Assembly: GCF_019049255.1 (NCBI RefSeq)
Contig: NZ_JAGMUJ010000006.1
Span: 1-64,000 of the forward strand
Length of the DNA: 64,000 bases
Source of the DNA: Streptomyces sp. AC558_RSS880
Lineage (GTDB): Bacteria; Actinomycetota; Actinomycetes; Streptomycetales; Streptomycetaceae
Direction of reading: 5' to 3'
Shown here: in pieces, positions 9,134-18,654 of the stretch
Position numbering within the stretch: the first letter of the stretch is position 1
How the letters are laid out: each line of letters opens with the position of its first letter
Program-made: the position numbers and the translations under genes
The notes under the pieces: generated by a model
Told to the model about the DNA's origin: nothing
The model's input: only the letters and a program-made list of their open reading frames with translations
Databases searched by the model: none

Positions 9134-10075
9134 ATGCTCGCACTCCTCGCCGTACTCGGCCTGGTCCTGTCGGCCGGCTCAGCGACTTGGGCCGCCGAGC
9201 ACGCGCTGCGCCGTACTCGTCAGCAGACCAGGTACGGACGGTACGCGCCATGGACCCACCCACGAGGCCGGCTCGCCGCGCCGCTGAACTGGGTGGCCAA
9301 CAGCAGACTGCTACGGGCTCTGAGCGAGCGCATTCCACCGGTGACCTTCGTCAGCGACATCACCGACGTCGTCTACGTCAACTACGTAGTGGATGCTCAC
9401 CGCATCGCGCCACTGGTCCCTCCCGGCCTGGAATTGCAGCGCATAGGCGAGGCCGGTGACCAGGCGATGCTGACTTTCCTGAGCTACCGCCACGGGCACC
9501 TGGGGCCGACGCTGCTCGGCCGGTGGCGGCGGCTGCTGCCCTCGCCGCTGCAGAGCAACTGGCGTGTGTACGTGCACCACCGTCGCACAGACACCATGGG
9601 CGTCTACTTCCTGAGCACCGCCATCGATCGCACGTTCCATGCTCTTGGCGCCCGGCTGGCTGCCGAGGCGCTGCCCATGCACGTTCTCGAACGGGCGTCG
9701 CTGGTCACTGCGGAGGGCGGCCGGATCGACCTGCTTCTGGATCCGGGGCGCGGCACCGCTCCGGACGCTGAGGCCCATCTCCACCCGTTGCCCGAATGGC
9801 CGGCGGACGGGCCTTGGCGCCACGCGTTCTCCGATTACGAACAGATGCTGACCTACTGCGTCCCTCAGGACCATGCGCTGTCGGTGCAGCCGTGGTATGG
9901 GCGGGTAACCCGGCAGGAGATTTCCCTGGGCATCCCTCTCGAAGCCTGTAAGGCGCTCACCGGACCGGTCGTCTCCACCGCGGCCAGTGCCCTTGTCGGC
10001 GATGCCGAACCTTTCGCTTTCCTCGTGCCGCTCGTGAAGTTCCGCTTTGAGACAGAAGGACACGACCCGATCTGA
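9134..10075 (+). CDS. DUF2071 (YqjF-like) protein
   Basis: A 313-residue protein related to the DUF2071 family, which has an acetoacetate-decarboxylase-like fold and no settled function. The N-terminal residues 1-20 are hydrophobic (MLALLAVLGLVLSAGSATWA) and could be a signal or anchor. The core includes the phrases ITDVVYVNYVVDAHRIAPLV, FLSYRHGHLGP and GVYFLSTAIDR. There is no clear ribosome site before the ATG at 9134, so translation could be leaderless or start later. It converges on the NmrA-like gene, 153 bases away. Confidence 0.75.
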   Translation: MLALLAVLGLVLSAGSATWAAEHALRRTRQQTRYGRYAPWTHPRGRLAAPLNWVANSRLLRALSERIPPVTFVSDITDVVYVNYVVDAHRIAPLVPPGLELQRIGEAGDQAMLTFLSYRHGHLGPTLLGRWRRLLPSPLQSNWRVYVHHRRTDTMGVYFLSTAIDRTFHALGARLAAEALPMHVLERASLVTAEGGRIDLLLDPGRGTAPDAEAHLHPLPEWPADGPWRHAFSDYEQMLTYCVPQDHALSVQPWYGRVTRQEISLGIPLEACKALTGPVVSTAASALVGDAEPFAFLVPLVKFRFETEGHDPI

Positions 10076-10228
10076 CACCAGGTGACAGCCGCCATCGATC
10101 TGCCCACCGACCGCGTCCACCACCGACTGCCCACCGCCCTCGTGGCCCCGCCGACCTCGCTCGGCCTGGCCCGCATCACACCGGCAACGGTCCGGTACGA
10201 CGACAAGACGCCCTTCCCCCAACCACCG

Positions 10229-11002
10229 CTAAGGTGCGCCGATGCGGGTCATGGCCTTTCGCGGGTGCCGCTTGAGCCAGTCCTCGTAGCAGGTGGATGC
10301 GGTGGTCGCCATGTCGTCGCCGGTGAGGACGGCGTCGGGGATGCCGGCGAACAGGCCTGCGTTCTCGTCCGTGACGACGCGACGGCCGTCCGGTCGGGCG
10401 GCCAGTGTGATCTCGCCGAGCCGGTTGAGCCGGTGGATCTCGGGGCCCGCGACCTGGCGGACCCCGTACAACGGCTCCTCCTCGACCGCGGTCGCGATCG
10501 CGGCGGCGACGTCGACAGCGGCGATCGGGCGCAGTTGGGTGGAGGGCAGGTGCACCCGCCCCTCCCTGGTGGAGAGCCCCATGATCGGAGCGATGAACTC
10601 GAAGAACTGTGCGGTACGCACGATGGTGTAGGGCAGCCCGCTGTCCCGTAGGACCCTCTCCTGAGCGGACTTGGCCCGGAAGTAGCCGTTCTCGGGCAGT
10701 TGGTCGACGCCGATGAGGGAGAGCATGACGTAGTGCTGCACGCCTGTCCGCTGCGCGGCCGCCATCAGGTTCCGCGCCGACCGGGTGAAGAAGTCCAAGG
10801 ATGCTCTCGCCTCGAAGGACGGGGAACTGAACGCGTCCACGACCACGTCCGCGCCCTTCAGGATCTGCGCCACTCCTCGTCCGGTAAGAGTGTCGACACC
10901 AGTGACGGGAGCAGCCGACACGGCATTGCGACCGCTGCTTCTGAGCATGCCGACCACCTGCCAGCGAATCAGCCCCGTACCACCGACCACCACGACCTTC
11001 AT
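10229..11002 (-). CDS. NmrA-like NAD(P)-binding oxidoreductase
   Basis: A 257-residue atypical short-chain dehydrogenase of the NmrA/SDR type with an N-terminal Rossmann fold (VVVGGTG at residues 4-10). The usual third glycine is missing: GGTGLIR where relatives read GGTGLIG, which may weaken cofactor binding. Other landmarks are VVDAFSSPSF, HYVMLSLIGVDQLP, YFRAKSAQERVLRDSGLPYT and IVRTAQFFEF. The second of two adjacent ATGs is preferred because the GGAGA site overlaps the first. Upstream lies a TGAACC-N16-CGT promoter (11213-11240). The substrate is unknown; some relatives are regulators rather than enzymes. Confidence 0.8.
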   Translation of the reverse strand: MKVVVVGGTGLIRWQVVGMLRSSGRNAVSAAPVTGVDTLTGRGVAQILKGADVVVDAFSSPSFEARASLDFFTRSARNLMAAAQRTGVQHYVMLSLIGVDQLPENGYFRAKSAQERVLRDSGLPYTIVRTAQFFEFIAPIMGLSTREGRVHLPSTQLRPIAAVDVAAAIATAVEEEPLYGVRQVAGPEIHRLNRLGEITLAARPDGRRVVTDENAGLFAGIPDAVLTGDDMATTASTCYEDWLKRHPRKAMTRIGAP

Positions 11003-11091
11003 CATTTTCTCCGTGTTGTCTGGCCTTCAGGACGGTTCCGGCCCGGTCGTGACCAGTCGTCCTGGTCGGGGCATTGCCGGATCATGGTCCG

Positions 11092-11129
11092 AGCGTCCGT
11101 CTCGGGTTCAAGCGTCCGTCTCGGGTTCA
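11092..11129. repeat. Perfect 19-bp tandem duplication
   Basis: Two adjacent identical copies (11092-11110 and 11111-11129) lie in the 5-prime leader of the NmrA-like gene. They could be a duplicated operator or simple slippage. Confidence 0.6.
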
Positions 11130-11212
11130 GCGGTCTGCGGACGGTGCGCCGCCTTCCCCTTCACGGACAACGGTCCTTCACGGTGTCGCCCGGTTACGGC
11201 AACCCGTTGTGC

Positions 11213-11240
11213 CGAACGGTGAAAGGGCCGGGCCGGTTCA
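11213..11240 (-). promoter_or_regulatory. SigL-type ECF promoter, TGAACC-N16-CGTTCG
   Basis: The minus strand has TGAACC (11240-11235), exactly 16 bases, then CGTTCG (11218-11213). It points to the NmrA-like gene, about 200 bases downstream, and belongs to the recurrent motif set described in the findings. Confidence 0.65.
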
Positions 11241-12012
11241 TCGGTGTCGCTCACATTCGGTGGACGTCACGGGAACGGCGGTGACGTGAGGCGATCCGAC
11301 GAGGACGGCCCGGCGGATCCTGGGGATGCCCGGGTTTCACGAGCCGTGGCTGGAGCGGCCGGAGGGGGCGCTTCAACGGGCTGGTCCAGAACGCGATACG
11401 GCCTCCCGGCGTGACGCGGCCGGGAGGCCCTCCAGCGATTCCCTCACCGGCCCTGCCGGCCGGGCTCATGGGGCGCTTCGAACGGGTCCCATGCGCGGAC
11501 GTGCCCGACGCCTTGGAGGCGAAACCCCGTTGAAGCGGGGCGTCCCCTGGCCAGGTCCTGGTGGGGAAACCTTCAGTCGCTTCAGTCGCTGTTCTGAGTG
11601 TGATGCTGCGTCTGAACTGCTGTTTCCCGCGTCGGCTCGGCAGCGACCGAACACGGTCCGGTCGCTGCCCCGGTCGCGGAACCGCCGCCGACGCCCCGGG
11701 AGAGCTCATCGACGCAGCGTCGGGTTGCTCCGTATGGGCTCCGCGATCCCACGGCCCGCGTTCACCGGGCCATGCCCGCCGTTGAGTCGCTCCGGTCGCT
11801 GACAGGGCGTGCACATGCCTGCTGAGCTGCCTTTCCCGCAGCGGCCCGCCGGGCCCCGCCCCGGGCCTTCGGGCACCGGACGTGCTGATGAAGCCGCTCG
11901 GGGCCTGTGCCGACGCCGCGCCGCCCGGCTTTCTGGCGGCCCGCCGGACTTCGCCGTGCTCGGGCCCGCCGGGTGGGGTGCCGGCCGGAGGCGAGTGACC
12001 TGCCCCGAGCGC
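11241..12012. other. Intergenic region with hairpins, no gene recognised
   Basis: Overlapping open frames exist on both strands, but none encodes a protein I recognise. Two clean hairpins are present: 11400-11409 with 11420-11429, and 11639-11648 with 11660-11669 (10-bp stems). They look like terminators of genes now lost or eroded. Confidence 0.4.
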
Positions 12013-12516
12013 TCACCCCTGCTGCGCCCAGGTGTGCCGCAGCAGCGCCAGGTGGATCCGTTGCAGTTCGGGCCCGGGACTGGTACCGAGGGCGTCGGCG
12101 AGGAGGTGGCGGATCATCTCGTAGCGGCCCAGGGCCTCAGCCGAACGGCCGGCGGCACACAGGGCCCTGAGCAGGGTCACCCAGGCCGTCTCCCGGAAAG
12201 GGCTGTCCGCGACCGGTTGCTCCGCGGCCATGACCGCCTGCACGGGACGGCCCTCAGCGAGCAGGAGACGGGCCCGGCCCGGTCAGTGCCGCCCGTAGCC
12301 GGCAGACGTGAGCGTGGATCGATGACGCCGCCGAGACGGGAGGCCTGCCCGCCCGGAGGAGTTCCGCCAGGCGGCTCACACTCACCGGGCGGGTCTGCTC
12401 CAGCAGCAGGCACAGCAGTGACGCACGGCGTTGCGGGGGCCCAGGTCGACCGGCCCCGAAGCGCTTTCGACCGTGCACGGACCGAGTATCCGGAAGAACA
12501 GCTCAGGGGTCCGGCG
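12013..12516 (-). pseudogene. SARP-type transcriptional activator, frameshifted and deleted
   Basis: Pieces of an AfsR/SARP regulator occur in order but in three frames. The start of the winged helix (FFRILGPCTVESASGPVDLG) is in one frame. The rest of it (ASLLCLLLEQTRPVSVSRL ... SSIHAHVCRLRAALTG) is in a second. The end of the BTAD domain (LLLAEGRPVQAVMAAEQPVA ... AGRSAEALGRYEMIRHLLAD ... PGPELQRIHLALLRH) is in a third. About 100 residues between the DNA-binding domain and the BTAD end are missing. It cannot make a functional regulator. Confidence 0.75.
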
Positions 12517-12856
12517 GGGTTCTCGACCCCGGGCGGTGGCGGACGGACCTCTGTCGGACACACCGGCCGCGGGATTTCTCATCGCTCCTCCAGTTCCTCG
12601 GGTCGTCCCCCGGGCACTGCCGGATTCCACCCGGCGGAGACGCCGTTCGGGCCGGCGTGATGTGGACGGACGGGACACCGGGCGAGGGCCGGCGGCGCCT
12701 TGTCGCCGGTTCTCGTCCCCTCCCTCGCGTACGGCGTCCACCGGAAGTCGGGGCCCGTGTACTGGTCCGCGGTGGGAGGAGGACGCCGGCTTCGCGTCTC
12801 GGAGGAGGCCGGGGAGCCCGGCGTCCTCGACGGCCGCACCGCTTCTTCGAGAGGTG
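12517..12856. other. Gap between SARP relic and permease, nothing assigned
   Basis: No convincing coding frame or structured element was found here. Confidence 0.4.
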
Positions 12857-14134
12857 TCAGCGGTGTTGTCCGCCGGCGGAGGCGACCCGGCGACGTACCG
12901 CGTACCAGCCGCCGATCAGTGCGGCGACGAGCAGCGTCAGACAGGCGACGGTGGTCCGGGAGACCCCGCCGTCGCACCACATGAGCACCAGGACGGAGGC
13001 GAGGAAGACGAGGGTGACCACCTGCGTGTACGGGGCGCCGGGCAGCCGGTAGCCGGGCCGCCGGACGCGCCCGGCGCGGGAGGCCCGCCAGAACAACAGC
13101 GAGCAGAGCATGATCATGCCCTAGGTGCCGAGCACTCCGACGGACGCGAAGTTCAGTACCAGTTCGAACGCCTCGCCCGGCATCACGTGGTTGAGCACCA
13201 CTCCCAGGGCCCCGAACCCGGCGGTGAGCAGGATGCCGCCGTACGGTACGCCGCCCCTGTTCATGAGCCCGGTGCACTTCGATGCCGATCCGGACAGGGA
13301 CATCGACCGCAGGATGCGTCCGGTGGAGTACAGGCCGGAGTTGAGACTGGACAGGGCAGCGGTGAGCACCACCAGGTTCATGACGTCGGCCGCCCCGGGG
13401 GCGCCGAGCCGGCCGAAGACGGTGGCGAACACGACTCCCTGGACGACCATCAGCGTGGGCACCAGGCCGTGCGGGAACAGGCCCCCGTTCTCGGTGACGG
13501 TGGCCGGCCCCGGCACGTGACCGCCGACGTCCTGCCCGGCGACGACGAGGACGATGCCGACCGCCCTGAAGACCACGAGTGCGGCCACCTTGACGATGGC
13601 GAACCAGAACTCCGTCTCGCCGGAGTACCGTACCGGGATGAGGTCGGCGCCCAGCACCACGGCCAGTGCGACCAGGGCGAGCAGCCACTGCGGGACATCG
13701 GTGAACAGCGACCGGAAGTGCGCGTGGGTGGCGGCCGCGGTGATGTCCGCCGTCGCCGTCGCCGTCGTCGCCCAGTTCAGGAAGTACGGCCAGCCCGCCG
13801 TGCGGGCGCTCTTCTCTCCTGTGAACTCCCGGGCGTGGGAGACGAAGGCACCGGAGGAGGGCCGGTGCGGGACCAGTTCGCCCAGGATCCGCACCACGAG
13901 GAAGGCGACGACGCCGCAGACCGCGTACGCGAGGAACGGCGACGGTCCCGCGTCGGCCGGCCGGCCTCCGGCGCCGAGGAACAGGCCGGTGCCGATGGCC
14001 CCTCCGATGGCGATCATGTTGATGTGGCGGGCGGCGAGATCCTTGCGGTAACCGGTGTCGCCGGCGTCCACGTGCCGGTGCTTCGGCGCCGTGTCGGGCC
14101 CCGGGATCCTGCCCGCGCCGCGCGACGGCCTCAC
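12857..14134 (-). pseudogene. APC-family amino-acid permease with amber stop and internal deletion
   Basis: The N-terminal part reads as an AnsP/GabP-type permease (LAARHINMIAIGGAIGTGLF, then GELVPHRPSSGAFVSHAREF and MNLVVLTAALSSLNSGLYST). A TAG at 13121-13123 follows VGVLGT, and the same frame continues with GMIMLCSLLFWRASRAG to 12857, so a single codon interrupts the gene. Around VVQGVVFATVFGRLGAPGAA, roughly 70 residues normally containing two membrane helices are missing. The GTG start overlaps the LuxR stop by four bases, so it was once translationally coupled. The deletion argues for a dead transporter rather than programmed readthrough. Confidence 0.75.
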
Positions 14135-14772
14135 AGGTAACCGGCGCGCATGGCGTAGGCCACGGCATGGGCGCGGTTGCGCAGACCCAGGCGCTTCATC
14201 AGCGCGTGCAGGTCCCGCTTGATCGTGCGCTCGGAGTAGCCGAGCCGGTCGGCGATCTCCCCGGTCTCGTCACCGTCCGCCGCCCTGCGCAGGATGCTCA
14301 CCTCCCGGGGGGTGAGTGCCGCCGGGAGGGGCGACCGCCCCGGTGCACCAGGGCGCATACCGCCCACCTGGTCCATCAGCGCCCTGACCAGATCGGCCGG
14401 TATGTCTCCTTCCCCGCGGGCCACGGCGGTGACGGCCCGTACCAGCCGGGGCCCGGTCGCCTCGTGCCGCCACACCACCGCCCCGATCCCCCCGGCGATG
14501 ATGTCCGGCAGGCCCGACTGCCGCAGCCGGCCCGTCACCAGCACCGCGCGCAGGCCCTTGGCGAGAGTGGTGGCGCACCACTGCGTCACCATCTCGTCGT
14601 CCGCGGAATCGGCCACCAGCAGGGACACCGTGTCGGGCCGGAAGCTGCCATCGACCAACACGACCGCCCGCTGGTCGCCCAGCTGGACTCGGACCCCCGC
14701 GTCGGACAGCGGGTCCGACGCGTGCAGCAGGACCGGGATCGGGGACTTGCCGCCGAAGGCGCTGGAAGGCAT
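14131..14772 (-). CDS. LuxR-type response-regulator-like transcription factor
   Basis: A 213-residue regulator. The C-terminal helix-turn-helix is clear (LTPREVSILRRAADGDETGE, then IADRLGYSERTIKRDLHALM). The N-terminal 120 residues resemble a receiver fold (VLLHASDPLSDAGVRVQL ... AVVLVDGS ... AVLVTGRLRQSGLPDII) but have no obvious phospho-acceptor cluster, so it may be an orphan regulator not controlled by phosphorylation. The start at 14772 has AGGGAGA 10 bases upstream. A SigL-type promoter lies at 14934-14961. The broken permease downstream was its operon partner. Confidence 0.8.
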   Translation of the reverse strand: MPSSAFGGKSPIPVLLHASDPLSDAGVRVQLGDQRAVVLVDGSFRPDTVSLLVADSADDEMVTQWCATTLAKGLRAVLVTGRLRQSGLPDIIAGGIGAVVWRHEATGPRLVRAVTAVARGEGDIPADLVRALMDQVGGMRPGAPGRSPLPAALTPREVSILRRAADGDETGEIADRLGYSERTIKRDLHALMKRLGLRNRAHAVAYAMRAGYL

Positions 14773-14933
14773 GGTCGGGCATCTCCCTGGTGGTGCGTGG
14801 CGTTGCGGATGCTGGGGGGCACTGTGGGCGGCATCGGCCGGTGCTTGCGGCAGGACGTCCGTCCCACGCGGCATTCCCCGGGACCCGCCAGGTGCGCCGG
14901 TACGGCCGGTACCGCCGTGCCTCCTCATCCGGC

Positions 14934-14961
14934 TGTACGACGGTCGCCGGGACGCGGTTCA
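14934..14961 (-). promoter_or_regulatory. SigL-type ECF promoter, TGAACC-N16-CGTACA
   Basis: On the minus strand, TGAACC (14961-14956), 16 bases, CGTACA (14939-14934). It lies about 160 bases upstream of the LuxR-type gene. Confidence 0.65.
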
Positions 14962-15013
14962 TCACCGCCTCCCGCACTGCCGGTACCGCTCGCCGCGGTC
15001 GGCGAGGCGCGCG

Positions 15014-15825
15014 GTGGCGGCGGCCCGGTGCCACCCGCCGTCCTCCTGTGCGGGGCTCACCGACCGTCCTGTTCCGGCGACTGCCGTCCCCCGCTGCGAA
15101 CTCGCCCGCGACGAGCAGATCAAGCTTCGGGTCCTGGCCGCCCTCGGCCGTGACGGCGTATGGGTCAAGCACGGTCACCACAGCGAGGTCAACGTGGTAC
15201 AGGCCGCCACGGTCAATCACTACTGGGACACCCTCGTCCAGTGGGTCAACGACGGTTCGGCCGAGTCCGTACCCCGGGAACCCGGAACGTTCGGTCCGGG
15301 GGCCGATCCCTTGGGTGAGGCCGCCGACCCGGTCGAGGCCGTTCTGATGCTGCTGCGCGGTACCGGACCTGAGCTCTTCGAAGAGGCCTCCGGTCCCGGA
15401 ACCGGTATCGAGCCGGTGCCGTCGGACGCTGGATCCGTCTGTTCCTGGGCGGCCCGGCAACCGGCCGACTCCGATCGGCTCGACGATCTCCTCACAACCG
15501 GGCAGGGGAACCGGTGACCCTGGAAGAGCTCGACATGGTCGGCGCGAGAACGGTCGACGCGCAGACCCAGGTGGCCCTGGGCGGTACTCTGCGCGTGGGG
15601 ATCGATGTTCATCTCACACCCGTGCAGTGGTATCCCCTGTGGGCGCGCCGGGATCCCGCCGCCCGGACTCCGGCGCTCGAGCTGCCGGCACGGAGATCGG
15701 GCTTGCGTGTCCACCTCGCGGGTGCCGACGGCACAGCCGGACGCTTCCTCGGCCCGGACGGCGTCCCGACGATCCTGCCGACCACCAGGAGCGGGCGCTG
15801 CACCGCAACCTTCCCCGCACCGTGA
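15014..15825 (+). pseudogene. Relic of the C-terminal tail of a giant OTU-like protein
   Basis: Two frames overlap by GTGA: 15014-15517 and 15514-15825. Across the junction they match the last 190 residues of the 3820-residue protein in this window. CSWAARQPADSDRL aligns with YDWAAERVTEADLR. VTLEELDMVGARTVDAQTQV aligns with LSPGDLLALGVPATDGRYFQ. LTPVQWYPLWARR aligns with LTPPQWLRAWSLG. GLRVHLAGADG...GVPTILP aligns with GIRFLLVTDVG...GVTVLLT. I therefore read it as one tail split by a frameshift. The alternative is two small coupled genes; the GTG at 15014 has a GAGG nearby. Confidence 0.6.
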
Positions 15826-15847
15826 CGCCGGCCGTGTCCGGCCGGCG
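15826..15847. terminator. Hairpin after the tail relic
   Basis: An 8-bp stem (15826-15833 with 15840-15847) directly follows the stop and directly precedes the TGAACC promoter. The same order is seen at 18152 and 26714. Confidence 0.5.
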
Positions 15848-15851
15848 CTGA

Positions 15852-15879
15852 TGAACCGATTGACACCGGTGAACGTGGG
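15852..15879 (+). promoter_or_regulatory. SigL-type ECF promoter, TGAACC-N16-CGTGGG
   Basis: TGAACC at 15852-15857, 16 bases, then CGTGGG at 15874-15879. It points at the SseB-like gene, leaving a leader of about 235 bases. Confidence 0.65.
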
Positions 15880-16119
15880 AAACGGTGCGAGGGGCTCCTC
15901 ACGAGAAGGGCGCCGAAGACGCCGCGTCTTTCCGTCCCGTTCCACCGAGTACGGGACCGGTGTCGAAGCCCGTCCCATGCCTACCGCCTTTTCCGAGCCG
16001 TGGCCCGTGCTCCGGGTAACGGCCCCTCTCGCCGGGCGGCCGCATCGGCCGGTACCACGGGCCGTCCGTCTGGCCGAGCCCGCCCCTTTGTGTATCCATC
16101 CACCGAGTTGAGGACGACG

Positions 16120-17136
16120 ATGAGCGAGAACACCACCGGCGGGCCCAGGGCCTCCGACGCCGCCTCGGAGACCGAGAACATCGTGCCGGCGGACACGGCG
16201 CGGGGGACCGCCGAGGAGGTATCAGCGGCAGCCGCCGCCCCGGGGCCCGCCGCCGCGCGGACCGGCGGAACCGGGGACGGCACCGCCGACGGTACGGACG
16301 ACGTCGGCGAAGGCACCGGCGGCGACGGCTCGCCGGACACCGCGCAGGGGCCGGACCTCGGGGACATCCCGGTCCCGGACGAGATCCGGGAGGCCGGCCG
16401 GCTGGCGCCCGACCACTGGTTCGGCATGGTCGATCCCACCTGGTCGGGCGAGGGGGAGCCGCCCGAGTGGGCGATCGTCGGCCGGTGGCGCTCCGGTGAG
16501 GACGGCGAGATCGCCGAATGGCAGGACAACCCCGACTACCAGCCCTCCCCGCGTGCCCTGGACTGGCCCGAGCCGGAGGACGACGTCGACCGGGCGGTGC
16601 AGCTCGCCGCCACCGGCTACGGACCGGGCGAGGCGGTGCCCAAGGCCCTGCTCGACCACGAGGTCGCGGTGCTGACCGGCCCCGGGGGCGAACCGCTCAC
16701 CGCCGCCACCCCCGACGGCAACGCGGTGATCCCGGTCTTCACCTCGCCCGTCTTCCTGCACACCTGCGGCCGTTTCGGCTACGAGCTGCAGCGGGTCGAC
16801 GAGAACCTGCTGGACAGGATCCCGGACGGCCACCAGATCTACGTCAATCCCTCCGGCCCGGTCAGCATGACGGTGGAGCCCAGCGCGGTACGCGAGGCGC
16901 TGGACGCCCTCTACGCCTCGGAGCCGGCCCTGCCGCCCGCGCCGGAACCGGTGGCCACCACCAGCTCCGAGCGGCCCGGACTGTCGGTGAAGGGCGTGCG
17001 CATCGTGCACGGCGCCGAAGAGCCGGATGCGGAGGGTACTGAGGGATCGGAGGGCTCGACCGACGCGGGTTCCTCCGTCTCCGGCGACGGCGCGGCGGGC
17101 GCCGACGGCGGCGGAACGGACCCGGAGGAGCGCTGA
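16120..17136 (+). CDS. T7SS-associated SseB-like protein
   Basis: A 338-residue protein. Residues 1-80 are low-complexity (Gly/Thr/Asp/Ala). The body contains DEIREAGRLAPDHWFGMVDP, WSGEGEPPEWAIVGRWR and YQPSPRALDWPEPEDDVD. The SseB-like C-terminal half contains GNAVIPVFTSPVFL ... GHQIYVNPSGPVSMTVE. SseB-type proteins recur beside actinobacterial T7SS loci, but their role is not settled. It shares its layout with the protein at 25416-26522 (APEHFIYMADPNWRGEG, YRPSPEALGWRPP). The ATG at 16120 follows TTGAGGACG. It lies between two relics of giant-protein tails and has its own SigL-type promoter. Confidence 0.8.
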   Translation: MSENTTGGPRASDAASETENIVPADTARGTAEEVSAAAAAPGPAAARTGGTGDGTADGTDDVGEGTGGDGSPDTAQGPDLGDIPVPDEIREAGRLAPDHWFGMVDPTWSGEGEPPEWAIVGRWRSGEDGEIAEWQDNPDYQPSPRALDWPEPEDDVDRAVQLAATGYGPGEAVPKALLDHEVAVLTGPGGEPLTAATPDGNAVIPVFTSPVFLHTCGRFGYELQRVDENLLDRIPDGHQIYVNPSGPVSMTVEPSAVREALDALYASEPALPPAPEPVATTSSERPGLSVKGVRIVHGAEEPDAEGTEGSEGSTDAGSSVSGDGAAGADGGGTDPEER

Positions 17137-18151
17137 CGGCGAGGCGGCCGAGAGTGCCCGGCGCCTGAACCGGGCGGTCCTTCGCCACACCGGCCACGGC
17201 GGCCGGGCCGGGCATACGCCCAGGTACCGTCCGGCCACCGTGGTGTTCCACCGCACCGTCGTGATCCCACGCGGGGTCACCGGCCGTTCGCGCCGGTCCC
17301 CACGCGACCATGAAGGGCGCCCGTGCCGGTCCCCGCGTCGAGGGCGACGTACGCCTGCTGGTCCCCGCCGAACTGACGGTGCCGGCGGACCGCACGGCGG
17401 GGAGGGCGACGCGGCCGGGCCGCACGGCGGGGGCCACGGCGAGGGGGACGGCCCCGTGGAGGCGCTGCTGGCGGCGCCGGCCCGCGCCGAGCCGGCGCTG
17501 CCGACCGTCGAAGCGGCCCGGGCGCTCGGCGTGGACCCGGCCGCGCCCGTTCCGCCGGACGCCGGGGCGCTGCGGGTGTGGGCCGGCGGAGTGATCGCCG
17601 ACGCGGACGTGCCGGCCGGGGCGGAGCCGCTCCCGGACGGCCACCTGGTGACTCTCGACGAACTCCGGGCGGCGGGTGTGCCGTTCGACGGAAGTGTGGT
17701 GGTCCAGGCCGCCCTGACGGGCGGGAGTGTGACGGTCGGCACCGATGTCCCGCTGACCACCGCGCAGCGGTACTGGCTGCGGGTGCACCGGCAGGACGGT
17801 CCGGCCGGTGAGACGGTGGCGGACCTGGTCGGCCGCCTGCTCGGCTGCCGGGTCGTACTCGCCGGACCCGGAGGATCCGGCCCGCGTGCGCTGGGGAGCG
17901 CGTCCGGCCCCACGGTGCTGCCGACCCCGGACGGCGACCGCTGGCGGGCGGTGGTGGTACGGAACGTGGAGGCGGTCGCGACCAGCCCGTTTCCCGCGCC
18001 CGGGCCGCGTGCCGCCTCCGGGCCGCCGCCCGCGCTCACCGCAACCCCCCACGCCCGCCGGGATCCCGTCCCCGGCCCGCGCCGCGATTCCGGCGCCCGC
18101 CACGACCCCGTACCGGGCCCCCGTCCGGACGGCGGCCCCCGCGCCATGACC

Positions 18152-18210
18152 CCGCTCCGGTGGTGTTTCCCCGGCGTGTGCTCCGCGCCGGGGAAACACC
18201 ACCGGAGCGG
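18152..18210. terminator. Perfect 25-bp hairpin
   Basis: Arms 18152-18176 and 18186-18210 pair perfectly with a 9-nt loop. It lies between the tail relic and the TGAACC promoter that begins at the next base. Strength and position favour a terminator insulating the promoter. Confidence 0.75.
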
Positions 18211-18238
18211 TGAACCGATCCGCTTCCGCCGTCGTAGA
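18211..18238 (+). promoter_or_regulatory. SigL-type ECF promoter, TGAACC-N16-CGTAGA
   Basis: TGAACC at 18211-18216, 16 bases, CGTAGA at 18233-18238. Downstream are the small MSEQTTG gene and the ART-like gene. Confidence 0.65.
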
Positions 18239-18492
18239 CGGGATGGGCGGTACTCGTGAGCGGCGTGGTGCCGCCCCGACGGCGGCCCGAAAAGCCAGGG
18301 GTGGCGCCGGGCCGCCGAATTCCCCGGAGTCCGAGTCGTGCCTTCCGTCCATGCCGGTCCCTCTGTCCTCCGCCCGCCCGCGCCGGTGCCCGGTACGCCA
18401 CCGGGACGCAGGCGGCGCTCCGGGGCGGGGCGCCGGGCGCCGGGACGGTGCGTGCGGGACCTGCCGGGCCGGTCGAGGACTGTGAGGAGACG

Positions 18493-18654
18493 ATGAGCGA
18501 GCAGACCACGGGCGAGCGGACCGTGCCCGGCCCGGAGCCCGTCGCGGCTCCGGCCGCGGACGGGACGCACGGCGGCGCCGGGCCCGTCGTGGGAACCGCC
18601 CGGCCGTGCCGTGCCGCGGCCGCCGGCCCCCGCGCGAGGAGGAGCAACGCGTGA
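18493..18654 (+). CDS. Small ORF, N-terminal stub of an SseB-like protein
   Basis: 53 residues starting MSEQTTGERTVPGP, similar to the start MSENTTGGP of the SseB-like protein at 16120 and likewise Gly/Ala/Pro-rich. A good GAGGAGA site precedes the ATG. Its stop overlaps the GTG of the next gene (GTGA), so it may now serve as a translational leader for the ART-like gene. I infer a truncated paralogue of the SseB-like family. Confidence 0.5.
   Translation: MSEQTTGERTVPGPEPVAAPAADGTHGGAGPVVGTARPCRAAAAGPRARRSNA

Larger units (their letters stand above)
17310..18259 (+). pseudogene. Second relic of a giant OTU-like protein tail
   Basis: Residues from about 17560 to 17976 align with the end of the 3820-residue protein. 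LRVWAGGVIADADVPAGAEP aligns with LYDWAAERVTEADLRAAGEP. HLVTLDELRAAGVPFDG aligns with RLLSPGDLLALGVPATDG. LGCRVVLAGPGG...GPTVLP aligns with LGIRFLLVTDVG...GVTVLL. The front piece (ARAGPRVEGDVRLLVPAELT) is in another frame starting at 17310, so at least one frameshift exists. A GTG at 17456 with GAGGGGG could start the second frame. The frame stays open to 18259 but runs through a 25-bp hairpin, so the real end is probably earlier. Confidence 0.6.

Noticed and set aside
11251..11814. A 187-codon minus-strand frame as a gene
   Set aside because: Pro/Arg/Ser-rich translation without motifs, overlapping several equally long frames and two hairpins.
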